Under the pieces are notes generated by a model that saw only the letters and a program-made list of their open reading frames with translations, was not told the origin of the DNA and made no database searches. 64,000 bases of DNA. Origin: Brachypterus glaber. Its lineage: Eukaryota; Arthropoda; Insecta; Coleoptera; Kateretidae. Below are positions 1-9,920 of the stretch, one piece after another. A program made the position numbers and the translations under genes. Position 1 is the stretch's first letter; each line of letters starts with the position of its first letter. The stretch covers positions 8,866,001 through 8,930,000 of the forward strand of contig OY294049.1 of the NCBI GenBank assembly GCA_958510825.1, in the 5' to 3' direction.

Positions 1-105
1 TTATAGCCAAGCGTATTAAATCCCGAGCTGCGTAGCAGCAAGGGATTTAAGAGTGCGAGGCTATAATAGTCTTCTCTACCGTAGTTTATATATTAGTTTT
101 TTTCA
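1..105 (-). repeat. Partial, inverted copy of the 142-bp repeat
   Basis: The first 105 bases, read on the minus strand, match the tandem unit at 62661-63448: TATATAAAC, TAGAGAAGACTATTATAGCC, CGTATTC, then CTACGCATCTCGGG-like sequence, at roughly 80-85 percent by eye. It runs off the left edge, so its true size is unknown. Confidence 0.8.
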
Positions 106-676
106 CTATTAGCACTATTTAACTATTATTAATTATCTTTGGAACCCCATGGTCATGTTTTGGTGGTTAAACAAAAAATATACGACCTATAGTCTTTCTT
201 TGAACATTTGAATATTAAATAATTTTGGATTTCTTAACTATACAAATAAATTTTATTTAATTTTGGATTAATTTAAATTATTTTTTTTTTAATAGCTAGC
301 TAATATTATTAAATATTAAATATTAAGTATTAAAATGTGTATTATTAAATTATTGATATAGACTTATTGATATTACTATGGCTCTTTATATTTTTTAATT
401 TCTGATGGTCTAGGAGTCCATTTTTTTTAATTAAATACTAACGAAAAGATTGCTAAATAAAAATATATCTTGTTAACAACATTAAATCTAACGAATAATA
501 GGATTATTTTCGATTTTATAAGGATTCTTTACTATTTTACTTCTAGCCCTCTATTATAGGACATTTAGTACTTAGTTTTATTCAATAATTAGTTACAAAT
601 GATGTCACACAGTAAAAAAATATTTTTGCGCTCGCTGCCAAAGTATATTCTGTTCAATTTCATAGTAATTTAATAG
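106..676. other. AT-rich intergenic stretch
   Basis: Long A/T runs with no convincing open frame, tandem repeat or inverted repeat seen. It lies 3' of the Patj tail exon. Confidence 0.5.
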
Positions 677-678
677 TA

Positions 679-1478
679 GGGGAAGTCAGGGTTAACTGGG
701 CCACAGGGTTAACTGGTCCACCTGGATTTTATCAACTTTTTTTATTAGTATTGGCGCCTTAAGGCAAATTCTGGTGATATTTAGTTAGTAGTATTGTATT
801 ATGACGGACCGTATTGTCCATGTGTAAGGTGTAGTAAAAAAAGTTAATTATTTTCGATGTAAAGTACCTTAACTTTTATTTTTTAATTAATACTTTTTTA
901 TTAATAGGAGGATCTAGACTAATATTTTTATACTGAGTATTTTATTAATTATTCTGCATAATTTCCGCCTTCTAATATCTTATTAAGTAATTTTATGATT
1001 TTATTCAGTGGTGTCACTCAGGGTTAACTGGTTTGGGGTTAACTGGACCACTTATGTCAATATTAATTAGTTCGGGGTTAACTGTGCCATGTCCAGTTAA
1101 CCCCGGACCAGTTAACCCTCAGATATATCTAATATTTAACATATTATGTTGTCTATTTTCATGTTAGAATTAAATTTTATTTGATTTCAAATCGATTTTA
1201 TTTTAAATAATTACAATACAATACATTTTTGTTAGTGGAACAGTTAACCCTGAGTAGTGGTCCAGTTGACCCTGCCCTATGGGGTTAACTGGTCCAGCGG
1301 GGTTAACTGGTTTATCGTTAATAACTTTTTTTATATAAATAATATTTGTCTGAAGTATTAATATGTTCTAACTATAGTATTAATCTGCCTATTGCTATAG
1401 AAAATATTTGAAAATTGTTTACTGGTTTTTCAAAAACTCGATATGAAAAAAAGCAGCCCAGTTAACCCCGACTTCCCC
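679..1478. mobile_element. 800-bp TIR element studded with GGTTAACTGG motifs
   Basis: The ends are inverted repeats: GGGGAAGTCAGGGTTAACTG on the left, and on the right the reverse complement of GGGGAAGTCGGGGTTAACTG, 1 mismatch in about 22. TA flanks both sides (677-678 and 1479-1480), a likely target-site duplication. Inside are about twelve copies of the GGGTTAACTGG(TCCA) motif in both orientations, clustered near 690-720, 1020-1110, 1235-1310 and 1459. No transposase frame is present, so it is non-autonomous. Tc1/mariner-type insertion into TA is the closest guess. Confidence 0.8.
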
Positions 1479-1479
1479 T

Positions 1480-2009
1480 ATTACATAACGTGTGCGGAAA
1501 GTGACTTCTTTCGCATGAGCCAATGTTTAGCACATACCTTGCAATGGCGAGTGCGGAAACATCGAGTATGCAAGAAATATACTTTCGGACAAGTTATGTA
1601 CACTGTTTTCTCTACGACCCTAACAAAAATAAAACTATTGAAAAAAAATGTTTTCTGTAAATGAAAATGAATATAGTTATCATTATTTAAAATTATTCGA
1701 TTGAGTTAAATTAAGTAACTATTAAAAAACACCAGTAGTTCACAGAAAAATAAATAATTTAGCTGCAGTTGTGCTAAAATTATCGCATTTGTATGCGTTA
1801 ACCTTAATAAATCAATTCAAGTTTTCCTTAGTTTTCTTTTTGGGAAAAAAAAAATTTGAAAAAAATAAATTTAAAAAAAAAATCAAAAATTCTTTTTTTT
1901 TGAAAACTGAAAAAGTTTAATAACTTTTTTTTAGAGGAATTAATTTCAAAATTGGTAGAATTAATCCTTAGATAAAAGTTCTTGAAAAAGTTAATCGAAA
2001 ATTTATTTC
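1480..2009. other. AT-rich stretch, nothing recognised
   Basis: A/T-rich with homopolymer runs around 1845-1930. No gene or repeat structure identified. Confidence 0.4.
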
Positions 2010-2300
2010 AGCTGTCTTCGATTTTTTAAAAGCCTAACCCCCCATAACTTTTTTGTCTTTGGGGGGATTACTTTCAAAAACAACAGGAAACTTCCCCTCA
2101 TAGAACTTAATTTTTCCTGAAAATCTTGAGTTGATCGGATTATTAGTTCTTGAGTTATCGTGTAACGTAACCTCAGGCGGACACACAGACGGACATTTTC
2201 ATAAATTTGTATATAAAATTTTTTTCCTAGGGAGATTTTTGAAAATTTTGGAAAATTCAAAACCACCGTAGATTATATTATTAATAGTATTATATTCTAA
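2010..2300 (+). repeat. Dispersed repeat (CCCCTCATAGAACTTAATTTT family)
   Basis: Shares landmarks with other copies in the window (18780-18990, 26040-26360, 34253-34600, 49553-49915, 61690-61860): a CCCCATAACTTTTT start, a CCCCTCATAGAACTTAATTT segment, GACGGACA, and a CCGTA...TATTATA end. Open frames across it are incidental. Probably a non-autonomous transposon family. Confidence 0.65.
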
Positions 2301-2387
2301 CGCAGGAGCTGTAAATAGTATACCTAATAATAAAATATAAAATAAAAAAAAATGCTGTCTCTTGACTATTAGAACTTGTATAAATAA

Positions 2388-2625
2388 ACAGGGTCGTAGC
2401 GAAGAAGATTTTGTGGGGGGGGGAGGAGGAGAAGGTCAAAAATTACAACTTTTTTAGCCTAAAAATACAACTTTTCTTATCGAGAAAAAAGTTAATTACT
2501 AAAAAAATAAAAAAGTCCTCACCTCCATAAAATATACAACTTTTGTTTTGGATCAATTAAATACAATATACAACTTTTCAAGATGGGTGATGGGACGCTC
2601 CCACCCCCCTTAGCTACGGCCCTGT
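2388..2625. mobile_element. Small TIR element, ACAGGGTCGTAGC ends
   Basis: About 238 bp. The left end ACAGGGTCGTAGC and right end GCTACGGCCCTGT are inverted repeats with one mismatch in 13. Inside are a G-run near 2415 and a C-run near 2605 that could also pair. No coding capacity. Confidence 0.7.
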
Positions 2626-2744
2626 AAATAAAGTTGCAAGGGGATCAAAATATACAGAGTCGTTTAGTATTTAATATGAATTCTCAATGCAGGGAAGACC
2701 CTTCCCGGAAGTGCCTATAATTAATTAATTAATTTAATTTAACT

Positions 2745-2915
2745 TATGTACCTCCTAGAGAGGAACGCGGCATGTACACCTGACACATACGGTTTTCGAG
2801 GTTAGCATTATTTTACTACGGAGAATAACGGTATGTACCAATCCTAAGGAAATCTGCGGTAAGTGCATCAAAGATGTTACTTGCTGCGTTCTTTCTATGT
2901 AAAATTTTGTTTTGA
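2745..2915 (+). repeat. Left arm of a 160-bp inverted pair
   Basis: Starting near GAGGAACGCGGCATGTACAC, this block recurs inverted at 4247-4405 at about 90 percent by eye. The pair encloses 1.3 kb and may be the long terminal inverted repeats of a 1.65-kb element. Confidence 0.75.
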
Positions 2916-4246
2916 AAAGAGAAAAAGGATAAAGCAAATATAAAATAAAGCAAAATTATTGGTATTTTAGTGGTAGTCAGACAAAATTAATAGATACATA
3001 CATTTATTTTTTCTAAAGAAATATACATTTCTTATAAGAAGACAAAATTAATATTATTATAAAATATTGATCAATCAACAAATAAAAAAAATAAAAAAAT
3101 ATATTGTTTAATACTATACTACTATTGTTTAATACTATTGTTACCACTATTGTTTAATAGTATAGGTACTACTAGTATCTACTAGTAGATATATCTGTTT
3201 AAATATAATTAAATAATATAATATAAAAACTGCTGCCAACAAAATAATACTTTCCCTTATAGGTTTATTAAAATCAAAAACGAAAAAAAAAAAAATTGAA
3301 AAAAATTAAAGAAATTGAAAAAAAAATTAAAATTTTTAAAAAATTAAGAAAAATTCGCTTTTCAAAAAAATATCTTTTAAAAACAAATTATTTTTTTTAT
3401 TTTTTTTTAGAAAATGATTTTTTTTTAAGTATTTGTGGAAATGAAATATACCATTTACTATGAATAGTATATAATGGAATGAGTAGCACTTCATATTTAC
3501 ACGGCTTATCAGGAATAATGGGTTTTTCTTGTTACGAATAATGGTCTTCCTCTCCATTTTGCTGGATACGGGTTGGTGTAATTGAAACACTTCTTTATAA
3601 CGCACGTTCTTACCACTTTAGGTTACAGAGATGTCAGAGTTACTTTGGCCAATTTGGGGCAGACAAAAAGGGCCATTGGGCCTACTTGTCAGGCGTCGGA
3701 GCCTACCCACCTTTTACTACTACTACGACTACTTTGGCCAATGGGCACTGCCCACTTTGGGACTACCCAACTATCGACTCTTCTCTATTCAATCTGATAA
3801 TCTAATTTTCTAATTCTAATTAATCATTTGACCTATGTATTGTATTTATACCAAGATGTTTTACAAACAAACCTAGTTTATTTAATTTCAATGTTAGTTT
3901 ACAATAACACTCGAATGCTTGGTGTGCAAAACATCTGTATGCAATACAAGGTACTAATTTATAAATAATAAATAAAATAGTTTTATGAAATTTAGGTAAA
4001 GCCTGTATGGCTACCTAGCCAACTCTTGACAATATTATAAGGTATCAAAAATTTATATTGTAACCGAAAATCATACAAAATATTTGATGTTATAATTTAT
4101 TTCAAAAAATCACTTGCACGCACAAAATAATTATACGTTCAATTAAATTTTATTTTAAATATAGGTACCAGAAATTAACAGATTTTTGAAATAGCAAAAA
4201 GCATAAATATAGTTAGTTTATATATTATTATATTAAAATCCATGCC
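2916..4246. other. Interior between the 160-bp inverted arms
   Basis: Mostly AT-rich with A/T homopolymers at 3280-3430. It contains a reverse-oriented copy of the CCGTGAAGATATGTAATGC hairpin arm (about 3425-3510) and a short less AT-rich block at 3610-3790 with TTGGCCAATTTGGGGC and GGCCAATGGGCAC motifs, related in style to the element at 29055. No transposase-like frame was seen. Confidence 0.5.
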
Positions 4247-4405
4247 AAACTTTTACATAGAAAGAACACGGCAAGTAACTTCTTCGGTGTACTTACCGCA
4301 GATTTCCTTATAATTGGTACTTACCGTTATTCTTCGTAGTAAAGTAATGCTAACCTCGAAAACCGTATGTGTCAGGTGTACATGCCGCGTTCCTCTTTAG
4401 GAGGG
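4247..4405 (-). repeat. Right arm of the 160-bp inverted pair
   Basis: Reverse complement of 2745-2915, including GTGTCAGGTGTACATGCCGC. See the left arm. Confidence 0.75.
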
Positions 4406-4452
4406 CAGTATTATATAATATTAATGTGTATCATGTCTTAGCCCGGGGAAAA

Positions 4453-4666
4453 TAGTATATTATTCAACGAGCGTATAACAATTGATATTAATCAGTGAGG
4501 GTGAATTTTGGGACATGAGCCGATAGGCGAGTGGCCTAATCACCCGAGTGATTAATAGATATTATACGCGAGTGGAACTATACTTTATCCACGACCGTTT
4601 TGGGTTTTAAACGGTTTATTTTTACAGGCCCGTGATTAATAGGCCTATTAATCACGTCCGTGGATA
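4453..4666 (+). mobile_element. MITE nested in the fold-back element
   Basis: TAGTATATTATTCAACGAG...CCGTGGATAAA. A second copy, reverse-complemented, is at 27423-27599 with TAGTACTTTATCCACGG and GATTAATAGGCCTAT landmarks. Internal GATTAATAGGCCTATTAATC is palindromic. It sits immediately inside the left CCCGGGGAAAA end of the host element, so it appears to be a later insertion. Confidence 0.65.
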
Positions 4667-4802
4667 AAAAAGTTTTTGTATGAATATTCATTATTATGAA
4701 AATTTTATTTTGTATGATCATGCATGATCATGTATGAATTTTCACCCGGTATGATCATATATAATTATACTTAATTTTACACTGAGAAACATAAAAAACC
4801 TA

Positions 4803-5827
4803 ACTGAACAACGTTATGTTTTACTGTAACAACTTGTAATTAATAACGAATGTTGCCTGTTGCCTATTTGGAACCCCAGGCAACATTTGTTATTGATTAC
4901 AAGTTGTTACAGTAAAACATAACAGAACAACGTTATGTTTTACTGTAACAACTTGTAATTAATAACGAATGTTGCCTGTTGCCTATTTGGAACCCCAGGC
5001 AACATTTGTTATTTATTACAAGTTGTTACAGTAAAACATAACAAAACAACGTTATGTTTTACTGTAACAACTTGTAATTAATAACGAATTTTGCCTGTTG
5101 CCTATTTGGAACCCCAGGCAACATTTGTTATTGATTACAAGTTGTCACAGTAAAACATAACAGAACAACGTTATGTTTTACTGTAACAACTTGTAATTAA
5201 TAACGAATGTTGCCTGTTGCCTATTTGGAACCCCAGGCAACATTTGTTATTGATTACAAGTTGTTACAGTAAAACATAACAGAACAACGTTATGTTTTAC
5301 TGTAACAACTTGTAATTAATAACGAATGTTGCCTGTTGCCTATTTGGAACCCCAGGCAACATTCGATATTAATTACAAGTTGTTACAGTAAAACATAACT
5401 GAACAACGTTATGTTTTACTGTAACAACTTGTAATTAATAACGAATGTTGCCTGTTGCCTATTTGGAACCCCAGGCAACATTTGTTATTGATTACAAGTT
5501 GTTACAGTAAAACATAACAGAACAACGTTATGTTTTACTGTAACAACTTGTAATTAATAACGTATGTTGCCTGTTGCCTATTTGGAACCCCAGGCAACAT
5601 TTGTTATTGATTACAAGTTGTTACAGTAAAACATAATAGAACAACGTTATGTTTTACTGTAACAACTTGTAATTAATAACGAATGTTGCCTGTTGCCTAT
5701 TTGGAACCCCAGGCAACATTCGATATTAATTACAAGTTGTTACAGTAAAACATAACTGAACAACGTTATGTTTTACTGTAACAACTTGTAATTAATAACC
5801 AATGTTGCCTGGGGTTCTAAATAGGCA
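4803..5827. repeat. Exact 119-bp palindromic tandem array, about 8.6 units
   Basis: The marker ACGTTATG starts at 4811, 4930, 5049, 5168, 5287, 5406, 5525, 5644 and 5763: every step is exactly 119. Each unit is a hairpin of a 47-base arm (GTTATGTTTTACTGTAACAA...), a 17-base loop (TTGCCTATTTGGAACCC), an almost perfect complementary arm (2 mismatches in 47) and an 8-base spacer. Units differ at only a few bases. The last unit stops at the loop, which there is inverted (GGGGTTCTAAATAGGC). No coding sequence. Confidence 0.95.
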
Positions 5828-6741
5828 AAAACGTTCAGTATTTCGCTGGTAACGAATTCCCAGTGGAGGTATAATTATACATAATTATTCATAATTATAC
5901 ATAATCAAACAAAAACTTTGTCATGCATGACTAGATATGGTGCGCTTCGCCAAAATTTAAAACTTTATTCATGATCGCACAGTTGATTTCAACAAAACTG
6001 GAAAAGTGGGGTTAAGTAAATTTTAATGTTTTCCATAAAATTTAGTTGTGTGAATGTGGATTATTTAAATGGGGTTATGCCTGTTTGAAAAATAAGGTTA
6101 GTTTAACCATGTCAAAAATCATATGTTATTCTATGCATTTGTGTTTAGTAAATACTATTTGGATTTTGAAGCGTATCTCTATTGTTAATTACTGTATTTC
6201 TGCTCTAAAATATCCCTATTCTAAAATGTCTATTATTAAATCCCCTTATTAATATATTTTGTATCTAATAAACTTGTTTTAAATACCTTTATTTTTAAAA
6301 AACACTACTAGTATATTGGTCTCCTACAACTAGGTATTCCTCATAGTTCCTTAATTTAAAAATTATAATTATTGCTTTTACATCAGTATTCTTCGAGTAT
6401 TCTTGTTTTTCTGCTTTATCTCTCCCAATTTTAAAAAAATACACCAACAAATATTTGTCAAATGAAAGATAGTTCACAATGTAATTTTTTTTATAACCCC
6501 ACTTTTCCAGTTTTGTTGAAATGAACTGTACATAGTTAGGCATGTATACTCGTACATAATTATGTATATACCCATACATATTTATGGATAATTATGTATA
6601 TTATACCGTTTCAAAACTCATACATGGTCAAAATCCAGACATAATCATACATAATTCTACATAAGTATGCATAATTTTATGTAAAATTCGACATAATTAT
6701 GCATAATTATGTATAATCATACAAAAACTGTTTTCCCCGGG

Positions 6742-6905
6742 AGACCCAACACGGGGAACAATATCTCTATGGGTCCCTATTAGGGACTTAGAAGGCAATA
6801 TTTATACCCAGAAGGACAGACAGAAGAAAGGAAGGACGTACGGACACGCGAAAACAATATGGTTCTACGAAACACACGGAAAAGAAAGAAAAAAAGTTAC
6901 ATAAA
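6742..6905. other. 3' flank of the Patj tail exon
   Basis: Between the fold-back end and the tail stop codon. Either 3' untranslated sequence or, if the donor at 6918 is used, the start of another intron. Confidence 0.4.
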
Positions 6906-8102
6906 TTAAAATACTGACCTTTCTTCATTACATTGGTATCCAACCACAAAGGCTGACTTCCTTCTGCATCTATCAGGTCCAGGGTCATAAGTCAACATTA
7001 CAAAAGATCTATCCATAATATCAGGGGCGGATCTACTTTTAAAAGGAATCAAAATTTCATTAAAAATTTCATCATCACTCATATCGGCTTTTAAACATTT
7101 ATTATCTATTTTACCCTCAGACTTTTTAATTTCATCTTTTTTTGGAAGTTCTTTTGATTCGCTCTTTTTTAGTCCTAACTTTTGTTCTTCAAGTTCTCTA
7201 CAAGATTCCAAACATTCCTCATAATCATTATAATACTCTTTTAAACATTTTCTATAAAATAGCTTTTTAGGACTAGAAATAAAAGTTGTTTCTAAAACAT
7301 TAGGTTCGCTATAACTTTTAGTGACTTCCGAACCACTTTCAGGAGGAAACTGAACTAAAAAAAACTCATCGGCTTCAGAAAAATCCGAACGATGGTCATA
7401 AGATTTCAGCTCGTCGTCAAATTTGCTATCTAAAACTAGATGGCGTTGCGTCGTAAATGAATCTACAGTAGTTAAACACGGTGCTGATAGTGATACGGTA
7501 ACGTTGCAGTTTGGTGTTACGTTTGGAGTAATTTTCTTTGATTTTAGATCAGGTACGTTTAAAGTTAATTGGTCCAATAAATTGTTTTTTGAATTAGTTG
7601 GTGTTGTATCTTCGTCTATATTTTGTACTTTATGATTATCAATTATCGATATTGATTCAGTCTTAACAATTTTTCCTTTAAGTTGTTTAAATTTAATATT
7701 GTCCTCTGATAGAGAGTCTTCTATGCATGTTTCGTAGCCGTCTTTTTCCGAACCGGAGGGTAGTGTTAAACTATCAACTTTATTTAAAACTGTTTGGTTA
7801 TTATTTTCACTAGGTTTATTATCTAAAAGTGTATCTTTTGTACTTTTGTAACTTAAATCTAAATCACTATCACTTATACTAGGTTTAGTCATTTTCACGT
7901 TTAAATAGTTATTTTCGTAAAAATCCTGTTTTGATTGGGAGTTCGATAGTTTTTGCCCCAGGTCTTCAACTCGAGAGGAGCAGGTCGAGTGGTTAAAGGA
8001 TTGGTCATCATCTATGGAGATGTTTACCACTCCTAAACATTCCTGATATTCTTCTATGCACTCCTGGAAATCTTCTAAGCATGTTTCATCGTCTTCCGTA
8101 TC
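6906..8102 (-). CDS. Patj: Patj last visible exon: long acidic, Cys-containing tail
   Basis: 398 codons plus TAA, visible residues 619-1016. Acceptor GATAATTCCAG, phase 0, so it joins the end of PDZ4 in frame. It has no domain I recognise. It is rich in Ser, Asp, Glu, Lys and Asn and looks disordered. Two similar Cys-spaced helical stretches are visible: CLEDFQECIEEYQECLG at the start of the exon, and CLKEYYNDYEECLESC about 100 residues before the end. The final part (RSFVMLTYDPGPDRCRRKS) is more ordered in composition. The frame ends ...ERSVF-stop; S-V-F fits a class I PDZ ligand (S/T-x-hydrophobic). However AAAG|GTCAGT at 6918 could be a donor, in which case the coding part ends at 6919 and continues further down. 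A possible polyadenylation hexamer AATAAA on this strand lies at 6293-6288. Confidence 0.75.
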   Translation of the reverse strand, partial: DTEDDETCLEDFQECIEEYQECLGVVNISIDDDQSFNHSTCSSRVEDLGQKLSNSQSKQDFYENNYLNVKMTKPSISDSDLDLSYKSTKDTLLDNKPSENNNQTVLNKVDSLTLPSGSEKDGYETCIEDSLSEDNIKFKQLKGKIVKTESISIIDNHKVQNIDEDTTPTNSKNNLLDQLTLNVPDLKSKKITPNVTPNCNVTVSLSAPCLTTVDSFTTQRHLVLDSKFDDELKSYDHRSDFSEADEFFLVQFPPESGSEVTKSYSEPNVLETTFISSPKKLFYRKCLKEYYNDYEECLESCRELEEQKLGLKKSESKELPKKDEIKKSEGKIDNKCLKADMSDDEIFNEILIPFKSRSAPDIMDRSFVMLTYDPGPDRCRRKSAFVVGYQCNEERSVF

Positions 8103-8375
8103 CTGGAATTATCAATTTAAAATAGAAGGGAAATTACAACATTCATAACATTTTAAAAAGATTATTAAATTACAACAAACTAAACCTAAAAAATTTGTAA
8201 ACAGGACAAAAATATCCTGAGATGTTCGTAAAATACATACAATGTAGCAAATGTTCTTTAATTTTATTTATGTTCAAAATTTTAAAATTTACTGTTTATT
8301 AGATAAGTATCTGGTGTAGGGTTTTAAGAATATATATTAGTCCCTGGTAGAAACTATAGTTTATATAGTTTATAT

Positions 8376-9030
8376 ACAGAGCGATCCAAAAGTCACCCCC
8401 CCCCCCCTCTTAACTTTTGAACCAGTTAAGATATCGACTTAAAATTTGAAACTTTTAAATAAGACAACTTAAACTATCTTTAAGAATATATTTAATACTT
8501 TCAGCTCTTAAAATGTGGGCAGGGGGGCATGGGGGCACATTTTTTTAAATGGAAAGGGGGGTCGTGTAACACATCATTTTAAAGCTTATAAAATTCTCCA
8601 TTTAACTCCATATTTTTAAATTAAAAAAAAAAATTGGTTTAAAATGGGGTTGAAAATGGGTATTAATGTCAAAATTCCTCTAAAAAAAAACAAATAATTT
8701 TTTAAAAATGCCCAATTTCATCATAAAAAAATGTTAATTATACTTTTAAACTAATGTTAGTTGACATAAATAAAAATTTATAAAAAAAAAACTTAAAAAA
8801 TCGAATGTTTTAGCACAAAAAATTGAAAAGTCAAAACCTTAAAAAACATTATTAAAAAAATTAAAAATTTTATTTTAAATAGAAAATTTTATAAGCTTTA
8901 AAATGATGTATCACACGACCCCCCTTTCCATTTAGTTTAAGTTGTCTTATTTAAGAGTTCTAAATTTGAAGTCGATATCTCAACTCGTTCAAAAGTTAAA
9001 GGGGGGGGGGTGACTTTTGGACCGCACTGT
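8376..9030. mobile_element. Fold-back element, ACAGAGCGATCC/ACAGTGCGGTCC ends
   Basis: Ends pair over about 25 bases (ACAGNGCGRTCCAAAAGTCA then a C run of about 12; a G run precedes the right end). The arms continue inward through GATATCGACTT, AAGACAACTTAAACT and GGGGGGTCGTGT...AAAGCTTATAAAATTCTC. The centre is AT-rich, and there is no coding capacity. It lies in the intron before the tail exon. Confidence 0.8.
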
Positions 9031-9920
9031 ATAGTTTATATATAGTTTATAGTTTATAGTTTTATAAAACTATGTTAACTATTCCCAAAATTAGAAATGT
9101 GTTTTTATTAAAAACTTTTTAAACTAAATGATAATTCATAAAGGTTACCTGGGTAGCAATTTATTTACAGGTACTTTTGAGTTTAGGGCAAAAACATTTT
9201 ATTCAATAGTAAGTAAGTGTACTTGTACTTCTTTCGTAAGAGAACATTTGTGTCTAACTAAAAAAAATGTTTTGTAGCCGTAACCATATTTGTTTATGTT
9301 TCCGTAAACAAATGTAACGTAATCGGAATTGATGTTTTGTAAAAATAATATGTTTCAGAAGATATTGTTAATTATTTAAATAGTTTTCATCGAATGCTAT
9401 TTGCTCCTTATAACTTTTTATGGGTCTTACAGGTAACACCGGTCACGGTCTAAATTCGCTTTACAAATAACCGTTACGGGCGCTTTTATCAGTTTCGCTC
9501 ATACATCGAACTGTGCTAATTTGTTGTCGACAACAACAACTTGTTGTGGTCGTTTTTTTATGGCCAAGGTAAGTTTTTAACTTATTTGTGTTAAAATTAA
9601 GTAAAACATTACGAAAACCTTCCTAGCGTATTTTTTTGTCTTGTAACACCGGTCACAGGGTGTACTTACTTAATGAGTAGAATAATTAACCTAAAAACTT
9701 CATGCTATAGTGCCGGCAGACAATCTTGAGAATTTTAAACCTTAAAAAATATTAAGTGTTTAGGTAGAGCCGGGAAATTTAAAAACATTACCTAATGTAA
9801 CTCCAGTCACAGTAACGCCTGTCACAAATCTAAAATTTGTATATGCAAATTTTATATTTTTTTTAACGAAAGTTGCCTGTAAATAAATTTTGACCCACCT
9901 ACACAGCGAGCACTTTTAGT
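9031..9920. other. Intron with GTAACACCGGTCAC motifs
   Basis: GGTAACACCGGTCAC occurs near 9432 and GTAACACCGGTCACAGGG near 9641; degraded versions (GTAACTCCAGTCACAGTAACGCCTGTCAC) occur near 9798-9825. They look like subterminal motifs of another element, but I could not pair its ends. Confidence 0.45.

Larger units (their letters stand above)
4442..6741. mobile_element. CCCGGGG-ended fold-back element with nested insertions
   Basis: Begins CCCGGGGAAAA and ends CATACAAAAACTGTTTTCCCCGGG (overlapping pieces), matching the termini of 11976-12344 and 40356-41351. The subterminal parts carry many near-palindromic CATAATTATGCATAATTATG motifs. At 2.3 kb it is far longer than the 369-bp copy because it holds a MITE (4453-4666), the 119-bp array (4803-5827) and an inner inverted pair (about 5976-6015 with 6490-6530). 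AG flanks both ends, a possible 2-bp duplication. It ends 165 bases past the Patj tail stop codon. Confidence 0.7.

Noticed and set aside
4803..5827. Regular array that could be taken for a CRISPR array
   Set aside because: The whole 119-bp unit is conserved with no variable spacers, each unit is a hairpin, and the surroundings are eukaryotic.
6295..6579. 94-codon minus-strand frame inside the CCCGGGG element
   Set aside because: Low-complexity Tyr/Asn/Ile-rich translation typical of AT-rich DNA and of the TATGTATA repeats; no known domain.
8376..9030. Poly-C and poly-G runs as a G-quadruplex regulatory site
   Set aside because: They are the paired tips of a fold-back element; the runs are single, not four spaced G tracts.
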